Shown: positions 1-9,397, counted from the first letter of the stretch. The stretch is 64,000 bases of DNA from Nocardioides abyssi (GCF_030412915.1 NZ_JAUHJR010000002.1:248001-312000); one strand, 5' to 3'. Numbers and translations are program-made. Notes: generated by a model not told the origin, from the letters alone.

Positions 1-1
1 G

Positions 2-1021
<1,020 letters not shown>

Positions 1022-1242
1022 CCTGCATGTTTGCTGTCCAGAGCGGCGATTCCTGCGACCATGGTGCCAGACAGGCGCGACGTGACAATGGCCGAGTTCG
1101 GCATTTCGCAGCACCGAGATGCACCCGTCCGCACGGTCTGTGTGTCGCTTGTGTGACACGTCCCTCCTGCTCGACGACGGGCGAGAACGCAGGCCGGTCG
1201 CCGTTCCGGCGGACCGGCATGTGAGGACGGCGACTGGGTACG
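1022..1242. other. Non-coding left end of the island
   Basis: No convincing gene. The 10-mer CTGTGTGTCG at 1138-1147 recurs exactly at 22917-22926 near the other end, and the related GTGTGAC occurs beside it at both ends (1151-1157 and 22908-22914). These could be recombinase arm sites, but that is speculation. Confidence 0.4.
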
Positions 1243-1722
1243 GTGTGGCTGATGCGCACGCACGAGACGTTGCTCGTGAAGCCAGCCCATGGGTGGCTGG
1301 TTGCCTGCGTGATGGCCTCGCTCGTCGTCCTGATGGGAGCCTCCGGCGATGACGTGTTCGCGCGCCATGTCGGCATGTCGGTCTCTGCGTCCCCGACGTC
1401 CGGCACCGCCCCTGGAGCCGACAGCCTGACCGTGCCGACGGACCCCCGGCTGGCCGCTGGTGAGGTTCTGACCGTTCGGCCCGACCACAGCAGCGACGAC
1501 CGCGGCACTGCCGCTCACACGCTTCACCTGCTCGGCGCCTGCTTGGCGATCTTGTGCGCCGCTGCGGTGCTTCTGCATCGCCGCGGATGGTGGCGCGGGT
1601 CAACACACGCGACTGCAGCACTGTCACCGCGGCTGACGTTTCCCGCCTCGTGGCTCGCGCGCGTGCTCAGGGGCCCTCCGCCCCGAGATCCGCCTCGCTT
1701 CTCTCCGGTGATCCGGACCTGA
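1243..1722 (+). CDS. DUF6153-like small membrane protein
   Basis: The 159-residue product has one N-terminal hydrophobic segment (about residues 18-33), a Pro/Thr/Ser-rich probably extracytoplasmic stretch, a second hydrophobic segment ('LHLLGACLAILCAAAVLL') and a basic tail ending near 'PRFSPVIRT'. Layout and ending resemble the protein at 12782-13294 of the same island ('WQFSVIRC' end), so I treat the two as paralogues of the DUF6153 type often found beside copper genes. The start is uncertain: GTG at 1243 or ATG at 1252. The biochemical function is unknown; the context suggests copper handling at the membrane. Confidence 0.6.
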   Translation: MWLMRTHETLLVKPAHGWLVACVMASLVVLMGASGDDVFARHVGMSVSASPTSGTAPGADSLTVPTDPRLAAGEVLTVRPDHSSDDRGTAAHTLHLLGACLAILCAAAVLLHRRGWWRGSTHATAALSPRLTFPASWLARVLRGPPPRDPPRFSPVIRT

Positions 1723-1817
1723 GGGCTGGTGCGTTCGCTTGCGCCACGGCTTGGCCGTGACGCGACTACGCACACCCGTACAGCAGGTCCACACCAACGA
1801 GAGACGGAGAGAAGACA

Positions 1818-2225
1818 ATGTCCAGCACGATCACCGAGATGATGAAGGCCTACCCCGCCGAGATCAACGCCGACCGCGAGCTCCTGGCACAGTGCGTGGC
1901 CGCATGCGTGGAGTGCGCCCAGACGTGCACCGCGTGCGCCGATGCGTGCCTCAGCGAGGAGATGGTCGCCGAGCTGACCAAGTGCATCCGCACGAACGCC
2001 GACTGCGCCGACATCTGCGAGACCACCGGCCGGGTGCTGTCACGCCACACCGGCTACGACGCGAACATCACCCGGGCGGTCCTCCAGGCGTGCGCGCAGG
2101 CGTGCAAGTCCTGCGCCGAGGAGTGCGAGCAGCACGCCGAGATGCACGAGCACTGCCGCATCTGCGCCGAGGCCTGCCGCCGCTGTGAGGACGCCTGCAA
2201 CCGCCTGCTGGCCGCCATCGGCTGA
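1818..2225 (+). CDS. csp: Four-helix-bundle copper-storage protein (Csp/DUF326 type)
   Basis: A 135-residue protein with 18 cysteines, mostly in CxxC and CxxxC spacing along predicted helices (for example 'CVAACVECAQTCTACADAC', and a second Cys-rich half from about residue 95). This is the hallmark of Csp proteins, four-helix bundles whose lumen binds many Cu(I) ions. There is no signal peptide, so it is probably a cytosolic Csp3-like store. A good ribosome-binding site (gagacggagagaag) precedes the ATG. A hairpin follows the stop at 2248-2277. Its position beside DUF305, CsoR and CopA supports copper buffering. Family confident; metal inferred. Confidence 0.9.
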   Translation: MSSTITEMMKAYPAEINADRELLAQCVAACVECAQTCTACADACLSEEMVAELTKCIRTNADCADICETTGRVLSRHTGYDANITRAVLQACAQACKSCAEECEQHAEMHEHCRICAEACRRCEDACNRLLAAIG

Positions 2226-2247
2226 GGACCGACCTCGCCGCACGGCA

Positions 2248-2277
2248 GTGGCCGGACTCCCACGAGGGTCCGGCCAC
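2248..2277 (+). terminator. Hairpin after the csp gene
   Basis: Perfect 10-bp arms (GTGGCCGGAC at 2248-2257 and its complement at 2268-2277) with a 10-nt loop. There is no U tract. It could be a terminator or an RNA-stability hairpin between csp and the next gene. Confidence 0.55.
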
Positions 2278-2331
2278 CGCCGGGCGAGCTCGCCCTGCAC
2301 GGCACACAGAACTCGAAGGACTGACCCACCC

Positions 2332-3021
2332 ATGCCTCAGTACAAGCAGAACGACCAGCACGACCAGCACGACCAAAACGACAGCGGCGGACACGGCGGT
2401 GACCACGGTGGACGACACGAGGCGAAGATGTACCTCAGGTTCGGCCTGATGATCGCGACGTCGACCACCGTCATGTTCGCCCTCACGTACACGAACGCGT
2501 TCAGTGCCGACCATGTCCGTTTCAGCGAGGAGCGCCTCTACATGGCGCTGCTCATGGGCGCAGCGATGGCGCTCATCATGCTGGCGTTCATGTGGGGGAT
2601 GATGTACCGCAACCGCACGGTGAACGTCGCCATCGTCGTGGGAGCGCTCCTTCTCGGCGGCACGGCGCTCTACCTGTCCCGCTCGCAGGCGCTCGTCGAG
2701 GACGAGAGCTACATGAAGGCGATGATCCCGCACCACTCGATCGCCATCCTGACCAGCGAGAGGGCGGGCATCGAGGACGTCCGGGTGCGCGAGCTGGCCG
2801 ACGGCATCACCGCCGCGCAGCGCAAGGAGATCAAGGAGATGGACTGGCTGGTCCAGGACATCGAGGAGAACGGCCCGGCGACCACTCGGGAGGATGCCGA
2901 GCAGCGACCGGTCCCGGACTTCGAGGGCGCGGCCATGGGGCAGCGGGACGCTTGGCGCGCCGCGCAGACACTTCTGCGTGCGCTTCTCGCTCTCCCGTTG
3001 GTCGGCAACGTGGCCCGCTGA
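2332..3021 (+). CDS. DUF305 domain protein with three membrane segments
   Basis: A 229-residue protein. The N-terminus is His/Gln/Asp-rich ('NDQHDQHDQNDSGGHGGDHGG'), a likely metal-binding stretch. Three hydrophobic segments follow (about residues 38-57, 65-86 and 92-109), then a DUF305 domain with the typical 'MKAMIPHHSIAILTSERA' motif, whose paired histidines are conserved in the family. The ATG at 2332 is chosen over longer in-frame starts because the His-rich tail begins there and 'gaagga' lies about 13 nt upstream. DUF305 proteins are regularly linked to copper resistance; the mechanism is not established. A second, lipoprotein DUF305 lies at 13429. Confidence 0.85.
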   Translation: MPQYKQNDQHDQHDQNDSGGHGGDHGGRHEAKMYLRFGLMIATSTTVMFALTYTNAFSADHVRFSEERLYMALLMGAAMALIMLAFMWGMMYRNRTVNVAIVVGALLLGGTALYLSRSQALVEDESYMKAMIPHHSIAILTSERAGIEDVRVRELADGITAAQRKEIKEMDWLVQDIEENGPATTREDAEQRPVPDFEGAAMGQRDAWRAAQTLLRALLALPLVGNVAR

Positions 3022-3035
3022 TCTCTCTCGGCGTC

Positions 3036-3078
3036 TGGAGGCCTGACCGGGGTCCACAACTCTTCGGTCAGGCCTCCA
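3036..3078. terminator. Bidirectional terminator hairpin between DUF305 and csoR
   Basis: Perfect 14-bp arms (TGGAGGCCTGACCG at 3036-3049; complement at 3065-3078) with a 15-nt loop, placed exactly between convergent genes. Confidence 0.75.
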
Positions 3079-3102
3079 CCACCCGGCGCGGACGCATGTC
3101 TG

Positions 3103-3402
3103 TCACGAACGGACGAGCCTGGTGATGGCGCTCATCGCCTCATCCACCCCTGGCTGAGCCTCGTCACAAGGGTTCACGGTCGCGTGCGCGACGCAGCGGC
3201 GCATGTGCTCGTCGAGCAGAGTCAACGCGACGCTCTGCAACGCCCGGGTCGCAGCAGCCACTTGGGTGAGGACGTCGATGCAGGACGCGTCGGAGCCGAC
3301 CATGCGCTCCAGGCCACGCACCTGCCCCTCGATCTTGTGCAACCGGATGAGCACGGCCCGCTTGTCGGTGATGCACCGTGGCTCGGCGTTCATCGCGTTC
3401 AT
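3103..3402 (-). CDS. csoR: CsoR-family copper-sensing repressor
   Basis: A 99-residue all-helical metal-sensing repressor (DUF156/CsoR-RcnR family). It shows the family core 'RLHKIEGQVRGLERMV' and the Cu(I) ligand set Cys41 - His66 - Cys70 ('DASCID' and 'DEHMRRC'), which is the C-H-C pattern of true CsoR proteins rather than the nickel type. CsoR releases its operator when Cu(I) binds. A textbook GC-rich dyad operator sits at 10339-10355 in front of copA, so that is the probable target. The gene is convergent with DUF305, and a copy of the two-component binding-site motif lies 140 bp upstream of its start. Confidence 0.92.
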   Translation of the reverse strand: MNAMNAEPRCITDKRAVLIRLHKIEGQVRGLERMVGSDASCIDVLTQVAAATRALQSVALTLLDEHMRRCVAHATVNPCDEAQPGVDEAMSAITRLVRS

Positions 3403-3542
3403 CGCCTACTTCCTCGCCGTAGATGGACTGCCGGGCCGTGGCCCGCACCCCATTCCTGATGGCCGTCGCGGTGGGCGCCGCGACCGCAGCGACCTCGCAC
3501 CTCCACCGTGCGACACGTCACCCATCGGAACAGGCGAGGAAC

Positions 3543-3560
3543 TGTGAAGATCCGTTGAAG
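3543..3560 (-). promoter_or_regulatory. Putative response-regulator site, copy 1
   Basis: Read on the minus strand: CTTCAACGGATCTTCACA, two CTTCA half-sites with 11-bp periodicity. It matches copies at 5569-5586 and 6414-6431. It points towards csoR. Confidence 0.6.
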
Positions 3561-3588
3561 ACTGCGGGGCGGGCCGTGGGGCGCCCGG

Positions 3589-4719
3589 CTAGACGCCGGC
3601 GGGAAGACGAACGGTGAACGTAGCGCCCTGTCCTTTTCCGGCGCTGGTGGCGGAGATGCCGCCGCCGTGCGCCTCGACGAGTGCCTTCGCGATGGCCAGG
3701 CCGATGCCGGAACCCCCCTGGCGCCGGTCCCGGCCGGTGTCGGCGCGGTAGAAACGGTCGAACAGGTGCGCCAGGTGTTCGGTCTCGACGCCTTCGCCCG
3801 TGTCGGCGATCCGGTACTCGACCCACTCCTCGACGCGACGGCACGTCAACGTGACCGTCCCGCTCGCGGGGGTGTGGCGCAGCGCGTTGTCGAGCAGGTT
3901 GCCGAGCACCTGGCCGAGGCGGTCGGCGTCCACGCTCACCTGGCCCGCTTCGTCCAGGTCGGCAACCAGGCGCACACCCTTGGCGGTGAACCGGTCACGG
4001 GCGGCTTCGGCGGCCGTGCGTGCCAGCGCAGCGGCGTCCACCGGGGCTGGGCTGACGTGCGTGGCTTCCTCGGCGCGGGACAGGGCGGTCATGTCCTCGG
4101 CGAGTCGTCCGAGCCGGCCGGTGGATCCGCGGACCACAGCCAACGTGTTCTCGTCGAGCGGCCGGATGCCGTCCTCGACGGCCTCGAGGTGCGCGTCGAT
4201 GGTGGCCAGCGGGGTGCGCATCTCGTGTGCCAGGTCGGCCAACATCCGTCGTCTGGTCTGCTCGGTGGCCGCCAGCCTCTCCGCGAGGCGGTTGTAGCTG
4301 AGCGCCAGCGTCGTGAACTCCTCACCCAGGCCCGGGTCGGCGACCCGGGCGCCGTAGGTTCCGGTCGCGATCTGCGACGCGGCGGCGGCGACGGCGTCGA
4401 TGGAGCGCTGCACCCGACGGCTGAAGTACCACGACACGGCCAGTGCAGCGAGCACCGAGGCCACCAGCGCCAACCCGATGGACACCACCAGCGCCGCCGC
4501 GAACGCCTCCTCCAGGTGGCCGGTCTCCTCGACCGTGTGGTCGTCCCCGGCCTGCTCGAGGTGGTTGGCGAAGATCGTGGGTCCGACCAGGGAGGCCACC
4601 AGCCACGTGGTGAGCGCACCGGCCACCAGGACGAGCGCCTGCGCAACCAGCAGCCGGGCCGCAAACCGAGCCCTCGAGCGGCGCGGCCGGGACGGTCCGC
4701 TCGCCGGAGCGACGGTCAT
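3589..4719 (-). CDS. Sensor histidine kinase of the island two-component system
   Basis: A 376-residue membrane kinase. Membrane segments lie at about 22-46 and 73-98, separated by a short extracytoplasmic loop of ~25 residues rich in Glu, Asp and His ('EQAGDDHTVEETGHLEE'), which could bind a metal ion directly. HAMP region about 98-150. H box 'DLAHEMRTPLA' with phospho-acceptor His165. N box 'NLLDNALRHTP', then 'DTGEGV' and 'GSGIGLAIAKALVEAHGGG' of the ATPase domain. The start ATG overlaps the stop of the response regulator gene by 4 nt, so the two are translated as one unit. The family is clear. The signal (copper or envelope stress) is inferred from context. Confidence 0.93.
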   Translation of the reverse strand: MTVAPASGPSRPRRSRARFAARLLVAQALVLVAGALTTWLVASLVGPTIFANHLEQAGDDHTVEETGHLEEAFAAALVVSIGLALVASVLAALAVSWYFSRRVQRSIDAVAAAASQIATGTYGARVADPGLGEEFTTLALSYNRLAERLAATEQTRRRMLADLAHEMRTPLATIDAHLEAVEDGIRPLDENTLAVVRGSTGRLGRLAEDMTALSRAEEATHVSPAPVDAAALARTAAEAARDRFTAKGVRLVADLDEAGQVSVDADRLGQVLGNLLDNALRHTPASGTVTLTCRRVEEWVEYRIADTGEGVETEHLAHLFDRFYRADTGRDRRQGGSGIGLAIAKALVEAHGGGISATSAGKGQGATFTVRLPAGV

Positions 4720-5516
4720 TGCCCTGCGCCCATCCGGTAGCCGACACCGCGAACCGTGCGCACGAACCGGCCCTCGACCGGGTCGTCGCCGAGCTTGCGG
4801 CGCAGGTGCCCGACATGCACGTCGACCAGGTGCTCGTCACCCACCCACGACGGCCCCCAGACGGCCTCGATGAGCTGACGGCGGCTGAACGCCATCCGGG
4901 GGTGTTCGGACAAGGTGGCGAGCAGGTCGAACTCGGTGCGCGTCAACGCCACCGTCTCGCCGTCCAGCCACACGTCGCGACCGACCGGGTCCAACGTCAG
5001 CGTCCCGAACCGTCGCGCCCCTTCCAGCGCGTTCACGGCATTGGGTCCGGCGGGCCCGGCGGACGGCTTCCCAGTGGCTCGGGGCCGGCGGAACATCGTC
5101 TGGACGCGAGCCATCAGCTCGCGCGGACTGAACGGCTTGGTCATGTAGTCGTCGGCGCCGACCGACAGGCCGATGAGGGTGTCCACCTCGTCGCTGCGGG
5201 CGGTGAGCATCACGACGTAGGCGTCCGAGAACGTCCGGAGCTGCCGGCAGACCTCGACTCCGTCAAGGCCGGGCAGGCCCAGGTCGAGGACGACCACGTC
5301 CGGGTCCACTCCGCGGGCGGTTGCGACCGCGTGCAGGCCGTCGTGGACGACTGAGACCTCGAACCCGTCGTGCTCGAGGTAGCTGCCCAGCAGCTCGGCG
5401 AGCTTCTGCTCGTCCTCGACGACCATCGCCCGGAGCCCCGACGGCGGCCGCCGGCTGGCGGCGGGCGCAGCAGGGGCGGCGCCGCCCTCACCACCGTGGC
5501 CTGCCATACCGCCCAT
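4716..5516 (-). CDS. OmpR/PhoB-type response regulator
   Basis: Receiver domain with phospho-acceptor Asp78 ('VVLDLGLPGLDG') and conserved Lys127 ('MTKPFS'), then a winged-helix DNA-binding domain ('GETVALTRTEFDLLATLSEHP', 'DVHVGHLRRKLGDDP', 'RTVRGVGYRM'). The first 30 residues are Gly/Ala-rich and unusual; a start at 5426 (MVVEDEQ) would remove them, so the true start is unsettled. Regulators of this family bind direct repeats spaced 11 bp, which is what the three CTTCA-N6-CTTCA sites at 3543, 5569 and 6414 look like. One of these lies 53 bp upstream of this gene, suggesting autoregulation. Confidence 0.92.
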   Translation of the reverse strand: MGGMAGHGGEGGAAPAAPAASRRPPSGLRAMVVEDEQKLAELLGSYLEHDGFEVSVVHDGLHAVATARGVDPDVVVLDLGLPGLDGVEVCRQLRTFSDAYVVMLTARSDEVDTLIGLSVGADDYMTKPFSPRELMARVQTMFRRPRATGKPSAGPAGPNAVNALEGARRFGTLTLDPVGRDVWLDGETVALTRTEFDLLATLSEHPRMAFSRRQLIEAVWGPSWVGDEHLVDVHVGHLRRKLGDDPVEGRFVRTVRGVGYRMGAGQ

Positions 5517-5568
5517 CGTGGCAGCCCGGCGTCCGCGGGGTGGGGGGTAGCGGACGTGGCGGACGCAT

Positions 5569-5586
5569 CTTCAGCGAACCTTCACA
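5569..5586 (+). promoter_or_regulatory. Putative response-regulator site, copy 2
   Basis: CTTCAGCGAACCTTCACA, between the divergent response regulator gene and the SHOCT gene. The two CTTCA half-sites start 11 bp apart. It could control both directions. Confidence 0.65.
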
Positions 5587-5657
5587 CGATCGCGACCGGG
5601 GCGCGATGGTCTCCGGTGCACGGTGGGAGTCAGGAACGAGCCGAGGAGCTGAGGACG

Positions 5658-5903
5658 ATGATGGATTGGTACCACGACGGCACCGGGTGGGGCGGGTGGC
5701 TGGTGATGGCCCTCGCGATGGTCGCGTTCTGGGCGCTGGTCGTCCTGGCAGTTGTCGCGTTGTTCCGAGGAGCCACGCAGGGACGGCAGCCGGCCTCGCA
5801 CCAGGACCCGATGGACATTCTCGACCAGCGGTTCGCGCGCGGGGAGATCGACGAGGACGAGTACCACGCCCGGGCCGCGGTCCTGCGTACGTCGGTGCGT
5901 TGA
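5658..5903 (+). CDS. Small SHOCT-domain membrane protein
   Basis: 81 residues. One membrane segment (about residues 14-36), then a C-terminal SHOCT motif ('DPMDILDQRFARGEIDEDEYHARAAVLR'-type, read in pieces). SHOCT motifs are short helical appendages thought to aid oligomerisation. The ATG at 5658 is preceded by 'gagctgagga' and lies 71 bp after a putative response-regulator site, so it is the likely first gene of a unit induced by the two-component system. The specific role is unknown. Confidence 0.75.
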   Translation: MMDWYHDGTGWGGWLVMALAMVAFWALVVLAVVALFRGATQGRQPASHQDPMDILDQRFARGEIDEDEYHARAAVLRTSVR

Positions 5904-5932
5904 CCGGTCGAACGCCGGAGAGCCTGCAAACG

Positions 5933-6361
5933 ATGAAGACCGACGACCGCGCGGGGCCCGACCCCACATCGACCTTCGAGCACCGGCCGCGGCCCCGCAT
6001 CCGCCGGGTGTTGTCCAGCGCCTGGAACGCCGTGGCTGCCGCCATCGGGGCCGTGATGGGGCTGTTGCCCCACGTGCTCCATCACATCGGGCTGCTGGGC
6101 GGCGCGGTGCTGGTGAGCGGCGCGACCGGCAACGTGTTGTTCGCCGTGCTCGGCATCGTGTTCTCCCTTCCGCTCCTGCGTCGGCTACACCGACGCTTCG
6201 GCACCTGGAAGGCGCCGGCGCTGGCACTCGGTGTCTTCGCGCTCATGTTCTCCCTCTCCGCGTTCGTCATCGGCCCTGCCATCAGCGGCGACGAGCCCGA
6301 CCCCGGCCCGGTCCCGGTGCAGACACCTGACCCCGACGAACACGGCGACCACCACCAATGA
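5933..6361 (+). CDS. Conserved membrane protein of copper islands, function unknown
   Basis: 142 residues. Basic cytoplasmic N-terminus, three predicted membrane segments (about 33-55, 61-80 and 94-113) and a Pro/Asp/His-rich tail ending HGDHHQ. The first segment contains 'LPHVLHHIGLLGG', where the paired histidines within the membrane are candidate metal ligands. It starts 29 nt after the SHOCT gene and is probably in the same transcript. No function can be assigned from sequence. Confidence 0.65.
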   Translation: MKTDDRAGPDPTSTFEHRPRPRIRRVLSSAWNAVAAAIGAVMGLLPHVLHHIGLLGGAVLVSGATGNVLFAVLGIVFSLPLLRRLHRRFGTWKAPALALGVFALMFSLSAFVIGPAISGDEPDPGPVPVQTPDPDEHGDHHQ

Positions 6362-6413
6362 TCTCGACACCGACTCGCCCACACGTCCCGGTCCGCGGGC
6401 GGGCCGAGGCGTT

Positions 6414-6431
6414 CTTCAGTGAACCTTCACA
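6414..6431 (+). promoter_or_regulatory. Putative response-regulator site, copy 3
   Basis: CTTCAGTGAACCTTCACA, one base different from copy 2 (5569-5586). It lies 84 bp before the start at 6516. Confidence 0.65.
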
Positions 6432-6515
6432 CCACCCGCACGGTCACCTTCATCCCCCCGTCGCAGGCTGGAAGGGAGCTGGAGAACACGGCTCAGAGAA
6501 ACGTGGGAGGACGTC

Positions 6516-6761
6516 ATGAGCACCCGTTGGAGCATCAACATCACCCCCGCCGAGCGGGCGGCCCGCATCGTCCTGGGCGCCGTGGCAGCCGTGGCGGGCC
6601 TGCTGCTGCTGGCCGGAGCCGGCTCGGTCCTGGCCGTCACCCTCGAGCTGCTGCTGGTGGTTGCCGGGCTCGACCTGGTCATCACCGGCGCGCTCGGACA
6701 CTGCCCGCTGTACGCACGCCTGGGCCACGTGCCCGCATCGCTGAAAGGACGGACGTCATGA
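6516..6761 (+). CDS. DUF2892/YgaP-like inner membrane protein
   Basis: 81 residues, 'NITPAERAARIVLGAVAAVAG' followed by a second hydrophobic segment and the motif 'GHCPLYARLG'. This is the typical DUF2892 arrangement (two membrane segments with a Cys-Pro near the end, as in the membrane part of YgaP). It has a strong Shine-Dalgarno (gggagga) and a putative response-regulator site upstream. The stop overlaps the next start (ATGA). The role is unknown; a membrane thiol or metal function is plausible. Confidence 0.75.
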   Translation: MSTRWSINITPAERAARIVLGAVAAVAGLLLLAGAGSVLAVTLELLLVVAGLDLVITGALGHCPLYARLGHVPASLKGRTS

Positions 6762-7087
6762 CAACGCCCCGCTGGATGGACCACCACCCTCACCATGACC
6801 CACAGCCGTGGCCGTACGAAGCCCCGGACCCAGCATCCGCCAACCAGAAGGCCTCCGAGCCCGGCCGGGACGCTCAGCTGCCGGCACAAGAACCCCATGC
6901 CGGCCACAGCGCGCACGGCGGGCACGGGCTGATGATGCTCGTCTGCTGCATCCCCATGATCCTGCTCGCCGTTGCGCTCGTCGCGACGGGCGTCGCAGGT
7001 TCCGGCGCGATCGTCGGCGCCCTGCTGTGCACTGCCATGATGGCCGTGATGATGCTCGCCATGCCCGGCGGCCACGACCACAAGTAG
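6758..7087 (+). CDS. His-rich DUF2933-like small membrane protein
   Basis: 109 residues. The N-terminal half is soluble and His-rich ('MDHHPHHDPQ', 'HAGHSAHGGHG'). Two hydrophobic segments follow ('LMMLVCCIPMILLAVALVA' and 'GALLCTAMMAVMMLAM') and the tail is 'GGHDHK'. The Met/Cys/His content around the membrane segments is typical of proteins that touch copper. It is translationally coupled to the DUF2892 gene by a 4-nt overlap. Family similarity to DUF2933 is from memory and not certain. Confidence 0.7.
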   Translation: MTTPRWMDHHPHHDPQPWPYEAPDPASANQKASEPGRDAQLPAQEPHAGHSAHGGHGLMMLVCCIPMILLAVALVATGVAGSGAIVGALLCTAMMAVMMLAMPGGHDHK

Positions 7088-7130
7088 CCGCGACGGCCAC
7101 TTCAGTCGCAGGGCGAGGACGTGAGCTGAG

Positions 7131-8258
7131 ATGAGCACCCGCACCCGCAGCAGCGGTTCGGTGCCGGTCACCCGGAGGCTGCTCGCCGCCCGGCCGGTGC
7201 GCACCGCCGCCGGCGCGGTCGGCATCGGGATGGCGCTGATGCTGATGCTGCTGCTCTCCGGGCTCTGGGCCGGTGTGCAGGACCGGGTCACGACCTACGA
7301 CGACCACCTCGGCGCCGACCTGGTCGTCGTACCGCCCGACACCGCCAACCTGTTCGCCGACCCCGGGGTCCTGCCCGGACCCACCGTCGAGGCGGTCGCC
7401 GGCGTCACCGGAGTCGATCAGGCCGCCTCGCTGCGCACCCTGTACCTCATCCTCGAGCTGCCCCACGGCAAAGCAGCCGTCGCGGCCGTCGCCAGCGACC
7501 CGTCCAGCACGCTCGGCGGCCCGTGGTCGTTCACCCGCGGGACGGCGCCCCGAACAGTGGACGAGGTCGCCGTGGATGCGCTCTTCGCTGACCAGCACGA
7601 CCTGGACCTCGGCTCCCGGCTGCCCATGCTCGGACATCCGATGCGCGTCGTCGGACTCACCGACGACACGGCGCTGTTCATGACGCCCCTGGTCTTCACC
7701 ACCACGGACGCGATGAACCAGATGCTGCGCAGCCCGGACACGACCGGGTCCGTCCTCGTCACGACCTCAGACCCGGCCGCCACCGCGCAGGCGCTGGGCC
7801 AGGCCGGCTACACCGTGCGCACCCCCGCCCAGTTGCACGACGCCTCACTGACGCAGGCCACCAAGATCTACGGGTCCCCGGTCCGGCTGATGGTCAGCGT
7901 CGCGTTCATCGCCGGCACCCTCATCGTGGCTTTGGTCGCCTACACGCGTGTTGTCGAGCAGCAACGAGACCTCGGCGTCCTCAAGGCGCTCGGCGCGACC
8001 CCCGCGCGGATCCGACGCATCGCGGTGACCCAGACCGTCACCCTGACCGGCCTCGGTGCCCTCGCTGCCGTGGCCCTGTTCCTGCTCGCCCGCACCGTCC
8101 TGGCCTGGTGGCGTCCCGCGTTCCCCGTCGAGCTCACCCCCGCAACGCTCACCCAAGCCGCTCTCGCGGCCGCGGCGATGAGCCTGCTCGCCGCCTGGCT
8201 CCCCGCACACCGCCTCGCCCGCATGGATGCCGCCTCCGCGTTCCGGAGCCAGCCATGA
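7131..8258 (+). CDS. ABC transporter permease, MacB/FtsX type (first subunit)
   Basis: 375 residues. One N-terminal membrane segment (about 23-44), a ~200-residue extracytoplasmic domain, then three C-terminal membrane segments (about 243-265, 297-320 and 336-355), i.e. the FtsX/MacB permease topology. The motif 'RDLGVLKALGATPARIRRIAVTQ' is the conserved cytoplasmic coupling loop. It forms one unit with the next permease and the ATPase through 4-nt ATGA overlaps. MacB-type machines act by mechanotransmission on periplasmic or lipid-anchored substrates rather than by classical transport. The setting suggests envelope copper handling. Confidence 0.88.
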   Translation: MSTRTRSSGSVPVTRRLLAARPVRTAAGAVGIGMALMLMLLLSGLWAGVQDRVTTYDDHLGADLVVVPPDTANLFADPGVLPGPTVEAVAGVTGVDQAASLRTLYLILELPHGKAAVAAVASDPSSTLGGPWSFTRGTAPRTVDEVAVDALFADQHDLDLGSRLPMLGHPMRVVGLTDDTALFMTPLVFTTTDAMNQMLRSPDTTGSVLVTTSDPAATAQALGQAGYTVRTPAQLHDASLTQATKIYGSPVRLMVSVAFIAGTLIVALVAYTRVVEQQRDLGVLKALGATPARIRRIAVTQTVTLTGLGALAAVALFLLARTVLAWWRPAFPVELTPATLTQAALAAAAMSLLAAWLPAHRLARMDAASAFRSQP

Positions 8259-9397
8259 CCATCCACCTGCCCCGGGCCTCCGCACCGGCGGCCAGCGTGC
8301 CGGTGGGACGCCGGCTGCTGTTCGTCGAACGGCGCCGGGCCACTCTCACCGTCCTCGGTGTCGCCACGTCGCTGCTGCTGGTCCTGGTCCTCGGTGGCAT
8401 CTTCGCCGGAGCGGTCGAACAGGTCATCCGCTACATCCGTACGTCGCCGGCCGACATCTTCATCTCCCAGGCGGGGGTGCGCACCATGCACATGAGCGCA
8501 TCCGCCCTCCCGCCTGAGACCGTCTCAGCGGCCGCGGCCGTGCCCGGCGTCGCCTGGGCCGCCCCGATCGGGTTCGCGTCCGGCTCCATCGCCGGACCCC
8601 AGGGACGACAGCTCACCTACCTCATCGGCTACGACACCGACACCGGCCGCGGAGGCGCCCGCCTCGTCGACGGCCGCACGCCCGGCCCCGGTGAGGCGGT
8701 CCTCGACGAGGAGGCGGCCGAGCAGCTGGGAGTCAGCCTGGGCAGTCGCGTCACCGTGATGGGCACCGCCCTGCGGGTGGTCGGGCTCTCCGCCGGCGGC
8801 ACCAGCATCACCAACACCACGACCTTCGTGGACAGGGCCGAGTTCGAGCGCATCCATTCCGACCAGACGTCCCACGTCCTGGTCCGCGCTGACGACGACC
8901 GCGACCCGGCGGCCGTCGCCGCGGGGCTGCGGACGGCGCTGCCGGAGGCGACCGTGCAGACTCGCGAGGAGTTCGCGGCCTCAGAGGCGCGCGTCGTGAC
9001 CGACATGAGCGCCGACCTGATTCGCCTCATGTCGATTATCGGGCTGCTCATCGCGTTGGCCGTCATCGCGCTCGGCCTCATGGGGGCCACGTTGTCGAGG
9101 ATGCGGGACTTCGCCGTCCTCAAGGCGCTGGGCTCAACCACCCGCCGACTCGTCGGCGCCGTGGTCGTGCAGGTCTTGTGGACCATCACCCTGGCCGTGG
9201 GGGTCGCCGTCGCTGCAGCGCTCGTCCTGGCCTGGCTCATCCCGCTCGCCGCTCCCACCGTCCAGATCGTCGTGACCGTTTCCGCGGCCGCTCGCACCAC
9301 CGCCCTGGCCCTCCTCGTCGGCCTGGCCGCCGCCGTGTGGCCGCTGCGCCGGATCGCCTCGGTCGATGCCGCCATCGCGTTCAGGGAGACCCGATGA
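8255..9397 (+). CDS. ABC transporter permease, MacB/FtsX type (second subunit)
   Basis: 380 residues with the same 1+3 membrane layout: segment near 30-50, a large outer domain, then segments near 255-280, 305-330 and 340-362. The coupling loop '[21 protein letters not shown]' is present. Start ATG 8255 overlaps the previous stop by 4 nt, and the next gene overlaps it in the same way. The two permeases are homologous but distinct, so a heterodimer is likely. Confidence 0.88.
   Translation: MTIHLPRASAPAASVPVGRRLLFVERRRATLTVLGVATSLLLVLVLGGIFAGAVEQVIRYIRTSPADIFISQAGVRTMHMSASALPPETVSAAAAVPGVAWAAPIGFASGSIAGPQGRQLTYLIGYDTDTGRGGARLVDGRTPGPGEAVLDEEAAEQLGVSLGSRVTVMGTALRVVGLSAGGTSITNTTTFVDRAEFERIHSDQTSHVLVRADDDRDPAAVAAGLRTALPEATVQTREEFAASEARVVTDMSADLIRLMSIIGLLIALAVIALGLMGATLSRMRDFAVLKALGSTTRRLVGAVVVQVLWTITLAVGVAVAAALVLAWLIPLAAPTVQIVVTVSAAARTTALALLVGLAAAVWPLRRIASVDAAIAFRETR

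Noticed and set aside
2185-2331. Longer start for the DUF305 membrane protein
   Set aside because: The extension overlaps csp and its hairpin and reads as Arg/Pro-rich noise; ATG 2332 has an upstream ribosome site.
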